A stretch of 52,246 nt of DNA from Bacteroidales bacterium (GTDB taxonomy: Bacteria > Bacteroidota > Bacteroidia > Bacteroidales > UBA12077): the NCBI GenBank assembly GCA_022360575.1, contig JAKSCO010000305.1, positions 1 to 52,246 of the forward strand, in the 5' to 3' direction. The translations under genes and the position numbers were made by a program. The notes under the pieces are model-generated. The model made no database searches. It had not been told where the DNA came from and worked only from the letters and a program-made list of their open reading frames with translations. Below are positions 1 through 9,173 of the stretch, piece after piece. Position 1 is the stretch's first letter; every line of letters starts with the position of its first letter.

Positions 1-1
1 A

Positions 2-457
2 GATGGAGATGGTTTTTATTTTCGTGATAATGAGAATAAAACTTCTCTTGTAATTAAGGATGGAGGACAGGTTGGTATTGGAACAACAGTCATAGGTTCG
101 TCGTATAAATTAGCTGTTCAAGGAAAAATTGGAGCACATGAGATTGTGGTTACCACCGATGGATGGTACGATTTTGTTTTTGACAAGGACTATAAATTAA
201 AAGACTTAAAAGAAGTTGAAAATTTCATCGAAGAGAATAATCATTTACCTGATATTCCTTCAGAAAAGGAAGTTTTAGAAAATGGGATTCAAATAGGAGA
301 AATGAATGCTAAACTTTTACAAAAAATTGAAGAGTTGACTCTTTATACCATTGCTCAGCAAAAAGAGATTGAGGAATTGAGAGAGCAAAATAGCAAGATT
401 GAAGAATTGGAAAAACAGAATAAAGAAATTTTGAAGTTAATTAAAAAGTTACAATAA
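2..457 (+). CDS. Tail-fibre-like C-terminal fragment (5' truncated)
   Basis: The reading frame is open from the window edge to the stop, giving the last 151 residues of a larger protein. The visible part has a GIGTT/YKLAV segment of the kind that ends beta-structured fibre repeats in Bacteroidota surface proteins, then a WYDFVFDKDYKL / HLPDIPSEKEV / GEMNAKLLQKIEELTLY block, and finishes in a Glu/Lys/Gln-rich coiled coil of about 50 residues that probably trimerises. This C-terminal block is common in Bacteroidota proteins with tail-fibre or endosialidase-chaperone-like ends; the exact role is unknown. An internal ATG at 146 exists but the upstream codons clearly belong to the same protein, so it is not the real start. 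It converges on the deiminase-like gene and shares a bidirectional terminator with it. Confidence 0.75.
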   Translation, partial: DGDGFYFRDNENKTSLVIKDGGQVGIGTTVIGSSYKLAVQGKIGAHEIVVTTDGWYDFVFDKDYKLKDLKEVENFIEENNHLPDIPSEKEVLENGIQIGEMNAKLLQKIEELTLYTIAQQKEIEELREQNSKIEELEKQNKEILKLIKKLQ

Positions 458-520
458 GAAACATTTTTAGAAATCCTTCATTTTAAAATCCATTTGGTAT
501 TACAATAGGATATTGAACAA

Positions 521-554
521 AAATAGAGGTTGTCTAAAAAGGCAACCTCTATTT
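521..554. terminator. Bidirectional terminator
   Basis: A perfect 12-bp inverted repeat (521-532 against 543-554, AAATAGAGGTTG and its complement) with a 10-nt loop sits between two convergent genes. T-rich sequence follows the stem in both directions, so it can end transcripts from both sides. Confidence 0.85.
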
Positions 555-621
555 TCAATTTTGCTCATGTTTTGGCTCAAAGCCCAAAACTCGTTTCAAT
601 ACTTGTAATAAACCAATCAAT

Positions 622-2328
622 TTATTTAATCAATACTTTCTTAGAAATCAATTCGTCATTTACTTCTACAGTTAAAATATAAAGACCTGAAGCCAGATGA
701 CTAACATTAAATTTTTTCATAAACCACCCTCCTTCTGCATCTATATTTTCGCTTAAAACAACTACGCCATTAATATTTTTAAGTTTTACCGATCCTGATA
801 AATCGTCGAAATTAGCTATAGTAATAGTCATTAAATCGCTTGTAGGATTTGGGAACACATCAAGATCAACCTCTGCTTGCAATTTCATATTTGCCTCGCC
901 CGAGCGTCCAATAGTAAATTTATGAGGATCAGAAGCACCAATAAAAGGATGAGTTTCAACTTTACCTGTAGCATCAGTAGCTTTTATGTAATACGAAACA
1001 TTATCACCTGTACTTAGATTAAGTGTTGTGCTATAGTTATTTCCCGAACCTATAGTTAAAGTTGTCGAAGTATAACTTCCATTGTTTTTCTTATAAAATA
1101 ATTTTACTTGATTAATATTATTACCAGCATAAGAAACCACATTGGCACTTATATTTACCGACGATCCCGATACTGTTCCCTGAGTAGGAGTATGCTTTAT
1201 ATATAGCATTTTTCTATCAGGTACTTCGTGTGTTCTACAATGCAAAGCATCGGTTTTTTGCCATGGTTCCGATGATAACTGATGAAAACCAATAACCTCA
1301 TATCCAGGCATTGCTGCTTGATAAACATTTAAAGCTGCTTGATTATGACTACTTCCTGTTCCTGAAACTATAGGTACCAAAACTTTGTCATTTAAAATTA
1401 AAGAATTCGTGTAAGGTTGTCCATTGGGGCTATATACACGATAAACCTGATAATTGTTACCATACGACGATTGTTGATTTGCCCAATAATTAGCCATGGC
1501 TTCGAAATCAGAATATTTAGGATCGCTCTGTGGAACCTTAGTAATAAGTATTTTATCAACATCTAAAAACTTACCCCAACAATCAATATGTTTGATGTAA
1601 GCACCAAGAGGATCAGAAACAACATGATAATTTGTAACACCTAAATAATCAGAAACAAGACTCTTAACTTGCGCGTGCGACAACGAAGAGTTTTCGCTAT
1701 AAACTAAATCACACGAAGCTGCAGCTCCCATTCCGTCTGACATATAGTTTCCTCCTGTCGAAGTTAAATTCATACCATAAACATCAAGATTTAACTTTTG
1801 ACCGAAAACAACAGGCATATTATTATCATTCGGGCGTGGTCTGTTGTAAGGAAAATCAACAATTGCTACTTCGTTATTATTTGCAATAAACCAAGGCGAA
1901 TAATCTCGAGACCAATACGAATCGGAAGGAGCTTTTACAAATACGACATTGCTTAAAGTTACTCCATTTGAATTGTAAAGGTTTGTTACTGTATTTTGTA
2001 CCGATTGATTTTTTACAACAGTGTAAACAATAGCATCTTCCGACATTTCGGCAATAACATTTAAAGGAAGACCAAAACCTCCTCCTCCCCAATAGGAACT
2101 TGTATAAGTAACAATAACACCTTCTGATCTTTCGAACTCGGCAATACTACGAACACTACCTGACGGAGGTGCTGTTTGACTAAATCTTTGTTTAATACTT
2201 TTTAGTTGTTGCATTTCTTTTTCGCTCAACATATGAGTCTTACCTTGGAATGTTTGAGGAATCTGTTGGGCACAAATTCCAGTAAAAATAAAGAAGCTAA
2301 TTAGAAAAAGTAAATGTTTCGTTTTCAT
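622..2328 (-). CDS. Secreted peptidylarginine deiminase-like protein (PPAD type), T9SS cargo
   Basis: This 568-residue protein has a signal peptide ending near AQQ (about residue 21), a PAD_porph/agmatine-deiminase fold (about 55-380), an Ig-like linker (about 380-470) and a T9SS type A sorting domain (about 490-568, starting VFPNPTSD). The pattern fits the P. gingivalis peptidylarginine deiminase (PPAD): candidate catalytic residues are D142, H247, D249 and C364, with spacing within one or two residues of PPAD D130, H236, D238 and C351. R163 and R165 in YNRPRP sit where PPAD has R152 and R154, which clamp the carboxylate of a C-terminal arginine. I infer that it citrullinates C-terminal arginines of peptides outside the cell. 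Agmatine deiminase is the alternative, but those enzymes are cytoplasmic and carry no sorting domain. The upstream neighbour in the same orientation is a secreted protease that could supply peptides. Confidence 0.8.
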   Translation of the reverse strand: MKTKHLLFLISFFIFTGICAQQIPQTFQGKTHMLSEKEMQQLKSIKQRFSQTAPPSGSVRSIAEFERSEGVIVTYTSSYWGGGGFGLPLNVIAEMSEDAIVYTVVKNQSVQNTVTNLYNSNGVTLSNVVFVKAPSDSYWSRDYSPWFIANNNEVAIVDFPYNRPRPNDNNMPVVFGQKLNLDVYGMNLTSTGGNYMSDGMGAAASCDLVYSENSSLSHAQVKSLVSDYLGVTNYHVVSDPLGAYIKHIDCWGKFLDVDKILITKVPQSDPKYSDFEAMANYWANQQSSYGNNYQVYRVYSPNGQPYTNSLILNDKVLVPIVSGTGSSHNQAALNVYQAAMPGYEVIGFHQLSSEPWQKTDALHCRTHEVPDRKMLYIKHTPTQGTVSGSSVNISANVVSYAGNNINQVKLFYKKNNGSYTSTTLTIGSGNNYSTTLNLSTGDNVSYYIKATDATGKVETHPFIGASDPHKFTIGRSGEANMKLQAEVDLDVFPNPTSDLMTITIANFDDLSGSVKLKNINGVVVLSENIDAEGGWFMKKFNVSHLASGLYILTVEVNDELISKKVLIK

Positions 2329-2360
2329 AGTTTTTTGTTTTAAAGGTTAAATATTAAAGT

Positions 2361-2395
2361 AGATAACCAAGAGTAATAAATACTCTTGATTATCT
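2361..2395 (-). terminator. Hairpin between protease and deiminase genes
   Basis: A 15-bp stem with one G-U type pair (2361-2375 against 2381-2395) and a 5-nt loop lies in the 74-bp gap after the protease stop codon. The minus-strand side is only moderately T-rich, so it may be a partial terminator or an mRNA-stabilising 3' hairpin rather than a full stop. Confidence 0.55.
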
Positions 2396-2402
2396 TTTTG
2401 TT

Positions 2403-5400
2403 TTACTCAATAATTAATTTTTCACTCCAAAGCTCATCTCCTGTTTTAACTTGTATTATATAAACTCCTGCAGGTAAATCTCTCACATTAATCGTTTCGT
2501 TGTTATCAACATCAAGCTCTTTTTGTAATTCTCCATTTAAGTTCAATATTTTTAAATGAATTTTTCCTAAGCGCCCAGGATAATTAACTTTGAAACAATC
2601 TTTAGCTGGATTCGGAACAATCGAAATTTTACTTGTAACAATAGGGAAATCACTTGTTAAAGCTCCCGGGGATTTCTGTGATTCGTTTACCTTAATCGAA
2701 TAATCCTCAGCTTCTCCTTGATAACTATCGTATCCACAAGCAAAAGGAGTTTTGCCATAATGTACTCTAACTCTCATACGAGTAATCCCCAGAGTTGCTG
2801 TATTAGGCACAGTAAACGATCCGGAATAACCCGCATTGTTTTGCATCATAAATATATTTTCATTGCTATCGCTAAAGTCACCATCTTGATTCCAATCTAT
2901 CCATGCAGCTAATGCATTACCCGGCCAATGATCGTTTTCAACCGACATTGTTATGGTATAGGTTTGACCTCTTTGCAACGAAGCTGTTTTATGTGTATAA
3001 TTAGAATAACCCGAACTAACATAAGTTGATTGATTATTTAAATCATTAAGTTGCACTTGCAATATGTGCAAATTGTTAGGTGCAGCATGAGTAGCCGCAC
3101 AATAACTCATAGCATTTCCGGTAGTAAATTGCACTACTGGTGTTTTGCCTGATAATTTATTAACAAGATCTCTGGCCTGAATTTGTACATTATAACTTGT
3201 TTGTTGATTTAATCCAATCAGATAATGGCTTGTTGATTTTGTTGTTGCCACCTGAGCATTGTTTAAAAAGATAATATAATTAGCAATACCCGAATCATCG
3301 GTAGATGCATTCCATGTTAATTCGATATTATTACCCATAACATTTGCCTGTACATTGGTTGGTGTTGTTGGATTTAATGTATCTGCCTGTGGTTCGTTTA
3401 AAATAATTGTATAATCTTCTGTTTCGCCAATATAGCTGTCAGCCCCACAAACAAAAGGAGCCTTTTGGTAATGTAAACGAACGCGCATTCTGGTTATACC
3501 ACTAACTAAATTTGCAGGCACAGTAATGTTTCCTTGATAAATTCCTTGTTCATTCATCAAGAATATTTGTTCGTTGCTATCATTAAAATCTCCATCCACA
3601 TTATAATCAATCCATGCTCCTATTGAATTTCCTGTCCAATTATCATTATTTACACCAAACTTAATTTGATACTGCTGTCCTGATTTTAGAGTTGCATGTT
3701 TTGATGTAAAATCCTGATAACCTCCTTGGCTATATGTCGACTTATTGTCAAGCTCGGCTAAACGTATTCTATTAAAATAAAAAGAATGATTATCTGTTTC
3801 GTGAGATGCAGAACAATAACCTGTAGGAGCCGACATTACAACAACTGCATTTTGTTTAGTTGTTGTTGATGTTCCGAATTGATTTCCTGTAGTAAGACTT
3901 ACATCATAATTACCAACAGTATTATAAGTTATCACAGGATTTTGTTCGGTACTAATAGCTGGAGTTCCTCCGTTAAAAGACCAACTCCAGCTATTCGGTT
4001 TATTCGTACTAGCATCATTAAACTGAACACTACCTCCTTTAGGAACAGCTTTATTGTTTATAAAATCGGCAACAGGAGCTTCAGTTTGATGTACTGTAAT
4101 GAAATCTGTTTTTGTTTTTGTGTTGTTACCTACAGAATTTGCAACAGCTAATGTAACTGAATAATTTCCCGCAGTATTATAAGTAACACTTGGATTTTTC
4201 ACAGTAGATGCACTAGGTGTTCCTCCATTAAAAGTCCAATTCCAACTTGTTGGAGAATATTTCGAAATATCAGTAAAATCAACTGTTTCTCCAGCATATA
4301 TCGAAGTTTTATTAACTTCAAAATCAGCAACAGGAGCTAAACTATTGGCAGTAGTATAACCTGCTCTGATAGGAGCATGAGGTTCTTCGTTGAAAGCATA
4401 CTCTAACAATGTAACCGACTGACTGGTTACATATAACTTTAACCAACCATAGCAAGTTGAACCATACTTAGGAACAGAAATCCCAACATAAGCAGTTTGT
4501 CCATGCCAAGCTGTATATTTATGATTATAAATTCTATGCTGGTTTCCATAACTCCCTCCAGTTACTAAATACTGTGTCGACGCACTAATTTCGTCTCCGT
4601 AATTTAATTTACGAATCATCCTATCATTAATTCCAATTCCAGATGTTGTAGTCACAGCTTTCTTAGTATAAGTCTCTAAAAAAAATGTATGTACTTTTGT
4701 TGGATACGGATCGTAATAAAAACTATACCACAAGCCCATTGGTATTTCATTACCTAACTTAAAATATTTCCATTGATCTGTTGCAGTGCAAGTAATATCT
4801 GCTATGTTTTCATAAACAACCTTATAAGGATCAAAGAAATCGATATTTAACACATAAGAATAATTCTCGATTTCATTAGCATTAAAACTTGCAAATGCCG
4901 AATCTAAAAACTCAACTGTAAAATTCGCATCATGCTGATTTAAATGATTTGCTGTTTGTCCTAACAACCTAATCCTCACTTTATTTTGATCAACAACTTC
5001 GATTTTAGTTGTAAGACCACTCGGAAGATTGTGTGTTTGATAATGAATTCCTTGAGTTAACTCTCCTGACGAAACAGAAAATCCATCTCCTGCATCTAAC
5101 AATTTCATATTCAAAAATCCTCTTACATATCCATCATTAGCTATTGCCTCCCAGAATTTTTCTCCTTGATAAACAATTCGTGGATTTGTTTTATCATACT
5201 TTAGATAAGTAGAATATTGTCCTGTGAGATGACTTCCGTATCGTATACGGCAATATCCACTTTCACCCCAGTTAGCTCCCCATGAGTTTTTTATAATCCA
5301 ACACTGATTGTTATCATCATAACCTGTTATTAAAACAATATGGTTTGTATATTTCGTTGTCGAACCAGACATTATACCTCCTGTATAAGTATTCCAGTTA

Positions 5401-6419
5401 TCAATACATAAAGCTGTAGGTATAGGTCCCCATGTTAAAAGTTTTTGTTTTATTTGAGCCACTGTAGGACCATGAAATTGAGTTGGTGAAGGACCATCGG
5501 CAATATCATCAACATAAGCCCAATCTTCGATTTGCTCATGATGTGGATGTGCTGGCGAACAGTCTAAGTCTGCTGCCTGATAAGGAAAATCTGCTTCGTA
5601 AACAGCACCAGCACCCGATTCTCCAACAGGAACATACTGTTTCCATAAATCATGAACCCACCAGCCTCCGCCACAACTAAATCCAAAGTCGTTACACGAA
5701 ACAGCATACTGTTCAGAAATATCACGCATATTGTTGTCCTTTTTCTTTATTTTAGCTTCGAATCCAGCCACCGAACCAAAAGCCCAACAACTACCACACG
5801 AACCCTGATTTCTTACAGCAGAAACAATACCTTGATCAACCCAGTTCCAATACGTTGGTGTATTACGAACCTTATAATCCTTTTCTTTCAAAATTTGTTT
5901 TTCCGGACGCAAAGGCGTATAATCAAATTTACCAGTAAAAGCTCCTTTTGATTTTACTTTCACACGAATATGATTTTCTCTACTCTTTTCTCTTTCCCAT
6001 GGTCTTTGGTAATAAAAATCTAATTCGACCAAACCTCTTGATTTTGGTTTTATAATAATGTATTGCCATACAGGCGAACCTGGAGCATACGAATTTTCGC
6101 AAGCTTCGTGCAATGGAACATTTACCAATTCAACTATATTTTCATCAAAACTTGGTAATTCCCACTGATAACCAGTTGATGGAGTTGCCATAAATTTTAA
6201 AACAAGAAGTTCGTCTGATTTTATCTTTAATACTTGCTCCTTATCAAAACGTTTTGATTGATATGTGTCTGGATCGTACAGCACAACTTCTTTTGTCTTA
6301 CTGTCATTTAAAGCTTTACGTAAGTTTTCGCTTTGAGCATTAGAATCTAACACACTTATACCCATAAAAAACAAGGTAAATAAGCAGTAAAACCACAAAG
6401 GTGAAATTTGTCTTTTCAT
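2403..6419 (-). CDS. Multidomain secreted papain-family protease with N-terminal chagasin-like inhibitor domain, T9SS cargo
   Basis: The 1338-residue product starts with a signal peptide (to about 29). Residues about 45-155 resemble the chagasin/I42 cysteine-protease inhibitor fold: TPSTGYQW at 79-86 matches the NPTTGYxW loop, and RPW at 139-141 the third inhibitory loop. A papain (C1A) peptidase follows (about 185-400) with Q205, C211 in GSCGSCW, H360 and N378 in KNSWG, so it looks catalytically complete. Then come an unassigned region (about 410-690), two PKD domains (about 696-778 and 782-861), a GEVED domain (to about 1007), fibronectin III (about 1017-1100), a second GEVED domain (to about 1245) and a type A sorting domain (about 1265-1338). 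It is probably a cell-surface or released endopeptidase. The inhibitor domain, in the place of a normal propeptide, may keep it silent until export. The order is seen in the sequence; the autoinhibition is inference. Confidence 0.85.
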   Translation of the reverse strand: MKRQISPLWFYCLFTLFFMGISVLDSNAQSENLRKALNDSKTKEVVLYDPDTYQSKRFDKEQVLKIKSDELLVLKFMATPSTGYQWELPSFDENIVELVNVPLHEACENSYAPGSPVWQYIIIKPKSRGLVELDFYYQRPWEREKSRENHIRVKVKSKGAFTGKFDYTPLRPEKQILKEKDYKVRNTPTYWNWVDQGIVSAVRNQGSCGSCWAFGSVAGFEAKIKKKDNNMRDISEQYAVSCNDFGFSCGGGWWVHDLWKQYVPVGESGAGAVYEADFPYQAADLDCSPAHPHHEQIEDWAYVDDIADGPSPTQFHGPTVAQIKQKLLTWGPIPTALCIDNWNTYTGGIMSGSTTKYTNHIVLITGYDDNNQCWIIKNSWGANWGESGYCRIRYGSHLTGQYSTYLKYDKTNPRIVYQGEKFWEAIANDGYVRGFLNMKLLDAGDGFSVSSGELTQGIHYQTHNLPSGLTTKIEVVDQNKVRIRLLGQTANHLNQHDANFTVEFLDSAFASFNANEIENYSYVLNIDFFDPYKVVYENIADITCTATDQWKYFKLGNEIPMGLWYSFYYDPYPTKVHTFFLETYTKKAVTTTSGIGINDRMIRKLNYGDEISASTQYLVTGGSYGNQHRIYNHKYTAWHGQTAYVGISVPKYGSTCYGWLKLYVTSQSVTLLEYAFNEEPHAPIRAGYTTANSLAPVADFEVNKTSIYAGETVDFTDISKYSPTSWNWTFNGGTPSASTVKNPSVTYNTAGNYSVTLAVANSVGNNTKTKTDFITVHQTEAPVADFINNKAVPKGGSVQFNDASTNKPNSWSWSFNGGTPAISTEQNPVITYNTVGNYDVSLTTGNQFGTSTTTKQNAVVVMSAPTGYCSASHETDNHSFYFNRIRLAELDNKSTYSQGGYQDFTSKHATLKSGQQYQIKFGVNNDNWTGNSIGAWIDYNVDGDFNDSNEQIFLMNEQGIYQGNITVPANLVSGITRMRVRLHYQKAPFVCGADSYIGETEDYTIILNEPQADTLNPTTPTNVQANVMGNNIELTWNASTDDSGIANYIIFLNNAQVATTKSTSHYLIGLNQQTSYNVQIQARDLVNKLSGKTPVVQFTTGNAMSYCAATHAAPNNLHILQVQLNDLNNQSTYVSSGYSNYTHKTASLQRGQTYTITMSVENDHWPGNALAAWIDWNQDGDFSDSNENIFMMQNNAGYSGSFTVPNTATLGITRMRVRVHYGKTPFACGYDSYQGEAEDYSIKVNESQKSPGALTSDFPIVTSKISIVPNPAKDCFKVNYPGRLGKIHLKILNLNGELQKELDVDNNETINVRDLPAGVYIIQVKTGDELWSEKLIIE

Positions 6420-6739
6420 AATTAAGATTTTTTAAGTTAAACAATAATTATGAACATATTTTTTTGGTTCCCCTCAACTACATTTATCATTTTAAAGGGT
6501 TAGTACTAAAATTGGAAACTAAAAAAATATCCTCAGTAAATATTTAATCATCTATAAAAGCTTTAATGAAAATAAATTAGATCTGAATAGATCTACATGA
6601 TTGAAGTTTTTTTAGAAATAAGATTTGGTCTAAGATGTGCAATTTATTTAAATATAAGATTAAATGCAATAGCACTTGTATATTTTTTTGCTTTTAAAGA
6701 TTTTATCAATCAGATTAATATTGATATAACAAACACTAT
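6420..6739. other. Intergenic region without a recognisable gene
   Basis: A very AT-rich divergent spacer between the secreted protease (minus) and surE (plus). No reading frame with family resemblance was found. Two AGATCT palindromes lie ten bases apart near 6580-6595. The minus-strand promoter for the protease is presumably here, but I could not place it by consensus. Confidence 0.5.
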
Positions 6740-6770
6740 ATTGCTACTTCACATGTTTTAAATATCTTTG
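6740..6770 (+). promoter_or_regulatory. Bacteroidota-type promoter of surE-lpxB
   Basis: ATTG at 6740-6743, a 19-nt spacer and TATCTTTG at 6763-6770 fit the known Bacteroidota -33/-7 consensus (TTTG, TAnnTTTG). The -7 element ends 58 bp before the surE start codon. Confidence 0.7.
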
Positions 6771-6828
6771 TGGAGAATAAAAAAATATTTAATAGATCGA
6801 ACAAAGAAATAATGGAGGATATAATATA

Positions 6829-7602
6829 ATGAGTAGACCTTTAATTTTAGTGACAAACGATGATGGTGTTCGAGCAAAAGGAATAAAAGCCTTAATAGAG
6901 ATGGTAAAACCTTTAGGTGATGTTGTAGTTATGGCTCCTTTCCATGGCAACTCAGGAATGTCGCATGCAATAACAGTAAAAGTCCCTCTTCGATACAAAA
7001 AAGTAAGAGAAGAAGAAGGTGTTGTTGTTTATGGTTGTACAGGAACTCCTGTTGATTGCGTAAAATTAGCTATAGGTGAAGTACTATATAAAAAACCAGA
7101 CATACTGGTTTCTGGAATAAATCATGGTTCAAATACATCAGTAAGTGTTATTTATTCGGGGACAATGGGTGCCGTTATCGAAGGATGTATCTACGGAGTG
7201 AAATCTATTGGTTTTTCTTTGCTCGATTATAATAGCGATGCTGATTTTAGTCAGATAATTGATTATGGTCGTGTAATCGCAAAGAATACATTAGAAAATA
7301 ACTTACCAGAAAATACTTGTTTAAATGTAAATTTCCCTGTATTAAAAAAGGAAGATATACAAGGAGTTAAAATTTGTCGACAAGCAAAAGGAATTTGGCG
7401 CGAAGAATTTGATAAACGACAAGATCCTCGTAGTGGCGAATATTTTTGGCTAACAGGATACTATGAAAATTGCGAAAACGGCTCAACTGATACCGATGAG
7501 TGGGCTTTGGCTAATAATTACATTTCAATTGTACCTATCGAAATAGATTTTACTGCTCATGATAAAATAGAATACTTTAAATCATGGAATTATGATATCT
7601 AA
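6829..7602 (+). CDS. surE: 5'/3'-nucleotidase SurE
   Basis: This 257-residue protein carries the SurE hallmarks: the N-terminal LVTNDDG metal site (N10, D11, D12), the GNSGMSHAITV segment, GTPVDCVKLA and SGINHGSNTSVSVIYSGT, which supplies the second metal/phosphate-binding Asn. SurE dephosphorylates nucleoside 5'- and 3'-monophosphates and is cytoplasmic. Length is normal for the family. It begins 58 bp after a well-formed promoter and overlaps the next gene by 11 bp, so surE, the small membrane protein and lpxB probably form one transcript. surE next to lpxB is an arrangement I associate with Bacteroidota; that is recollection, not something tested here. Confidence 0.95.
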   Translation: MSRPLILVTNDDGVRAKGIKALIEMVKPLGDVVVMAPFHGNSGMSHAITVKVPLRYKKVREEEGVVVYGCTGTPVDCVKLAIGEVLYKKPDILVSGINHGSNTSVSVIYSGTMGAVIEGCIYGVKSIGFSLLDYNSDADFSQIIDYGRVIAKNTLENNLPENTCLNVNFPVLKKEDIQGVKICRQAKGIWREEFDKRQDPRSGEYFWLTGYYENCENGSTDTDEWALANNYISIVPIEIDFTAHDKIEYFKSWNYDI

Positions 7603-7885
7603 ATACAACAATCTAAAATTAGGAATAGCACTAGGTATCTTTGCTCCTTTTTTTACTATGCTATTAGTATATATTATTATGTTTTGGGGATATAATTTAC
7701 AAGAGTTAATCGATTCTCTAATATCAAAACACATTCTCACTAAAATAATTAGCTTATGCGTAATTCCTAATTTAGCTCTCTTCTTTTTATTCTTAAACAG
7801 GTATAATTACAAGTCAGCACGAGGAATACTATTATCTACGATCCTGTTTGCTGTTTTTGTATTTATAACAAAGTTTATAATCTAA
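7592..7885 (+). CDS. Small three-helix membrane protein between surE and lpxB
   Basis: A 97-residue protein with three predicted membrane helices (about residues 9-33, 46-68 and 73-95) and almost no soluble part. The ATG lies inside the last codons of surE (11-bp overlap), which suggests translational coupling and supports the reading frame being real. I do not recognise a named family. Lying directly before lpxB it could assist lipid A or envelope synthesis, but that rests only on position. Confidence 0.75.
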   Translation: MISKYNNLKLGIALGIFAPFFTMLLVYIIMFWGYNLQELIDSLISKHILTKIISLCVIPNLALFFLFLNRYNYKSARGILLSTILFAVFVFITKFII

Positions 7886-7949
7886 TAAATATTACTAAAC
7901 CATTCTTTTTTACTAGAAAGAATAGTAAAACCTTAAATAAACTTTACAA

Positions 7950-9080
7950 ATGAAGTATTATATAATTGCAGGAGAAGCTTCTGGCGATTTACACGGGTCT
8001 AACCTTTTAAAAGGATTAAAACAAGTTGACAATAAAGCTGAATTTCGATTTTGGGGAGGTGATTTAATGAAAGCTCAAGGCGGAACGCTGGTAAAACATT
8101 ATAAAGAAACTGCAATAATGGGGTTTGTTGAAGTATTAATGAATCTGAATAAAATAAAAAGCTTCTTAAAAATATGCAAACAAGATATTCTTAATTACAA
8201 TCCTGATGTTTTAATTTTAGTTGATTACCCCGGATTTAATCTACGCATAGCAGAATTTGCAAAATCAATCAATCTGAAAACATATTATTACATATCACCC
8301 AAGATATGGGCTTGGAAAGAATCTCGAATAAAAAAGATAAAAGCTTTTATCGATAAAATGTTTGTAATCTTTCCTTTCGAAGTTGATTTTTTTAAAAAAC
8401 ACAACTATAAGGTCGATTATGTCGGAAATCCCCTACTCGATGCAGTACAAGAAAAAATAGATACTAAAGAGACTATTGTCGATTTTATTCGCAATAATAA
8501 ATTAGAAAATAAACCTATTATTGGGATTGTTGCAGGAAGTCGAAAACAAGAAATTGATCGAAATCTGAATATAATGCTACAAATTATCCCTGATTACCCA
8601 CAATACCAATTTGTAATAGCAGCAGCACCATCTATCGAGCCTAACTATTACGATCGTTTTATCGAAGGACATAATGTAAAAGTCGTTTTTAATCAAACTT
8701 ATGATGTATTTAAATTTGCAAAAGCAGCTTTAATAACATCAGGTACAGCCACTCTCGAAGCCGCATTATTTAACTTACCTCAAGTAGTATGCTATCGTGC
8801 CGGAAACATTTCATATTTCATAGCAAAACAATTCGTAAAGCTAAAATATATATCATTGGTAAATCTAATAATGGATAAAGAAGTTGTTAGAGAACTAATC
8901 CAATTTGATATGAACCCACAAATGGTAAAAACAGAGCTTGATAAGATTTTAGAACCTAAACAACAAGAATGTATACTTACTAACTATAAGGATATCAGAG
9001 AACGACTTGGAGGAACAGGAGCTTCGAAACGAGTGGCTCAACTAATATATAATTATCTTAAGAACACTGACACCAAATGA
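7950..9080 (+). CDS. lpxB: Lipid-A-disaccharide synthase
   Basis: The 376-residue sequence matches LpxB (glycosyltransferase family 19): GEASGDLHGSNLLKGL at the N-terminus, a central YYISPKIWAWKESRIKKI block, YVGNPLLD, GSRKQEI for nucleotide-sugar binding and SGTATLEAALFNLPQVV near the C-terminus. It condenses UDP-2,3-diacylglucosamine with lipid X at the inner membrane to form the lipid A disaccharide, so the organism makes lipopolysaccharide. It is the last gene of the surE transcript and is followed 31 bp later by a strong terminator. Confidence 0.96.
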   Translation: MKYYIIAGEASGDLHGSNLLKGLKQVDNKAEFRFWGGDLMKAQGGTLVKHYKETAIMGFVEVLMNLNKIKSFLKICKQDILNYNPDVLILVDYPGFNLRIAEFAKSINLKTYYYISPKIWAWKESRIKKIKAFIDKMFVIFPFEVDFFKKHNYKVDYVGNPLLDAVQEKIDTKETIVDFIRNNKLENKPIIGIVAGSRKQEIDRNLNIMLQIIPDYPQYQFVIAAAPSIEPNYYDRFIEGHNVKVVFNQTYDVFKFAKAALITSGTATLEAALFNLPQVVCYRAGNISYFIAKQFVKLKYISLVNLIMDKEVVRELIQFDMNPQMVKTELDKILEPKQQECILTNYKDIRERLGGTGASKRVAQLIYNYLKNTDTK

Positions 9081-9111
9081 TGACGATAAAAAATTTCTAA
9101 TACTAGAAATA

Positions 9112-9138
9112 AAAAAAGAGGGTTTTACCCTCTTTTTT
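9112..9138. terminator. Terminator after lpxB
   Basis: A perfect 12-bp stem (AAAAAAGAGGGT, 9112-9123, with 9127-9138) and 3-nt loop, T-rich on both sides. It can serve lpxB from the left and the Asp-box protein gene from the right. Confidence 0.9.
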
Positions 9139-9173
9139 CCATTTATATCTTTCATATTAATAAAGACATCAAC

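Noticed and set aside
622..2328. Cytoplasmic agmatine deiminase
   Set aside because: A signal peptide, a T9SS sorting domain and the two clamp arginines point to the PPAD type.
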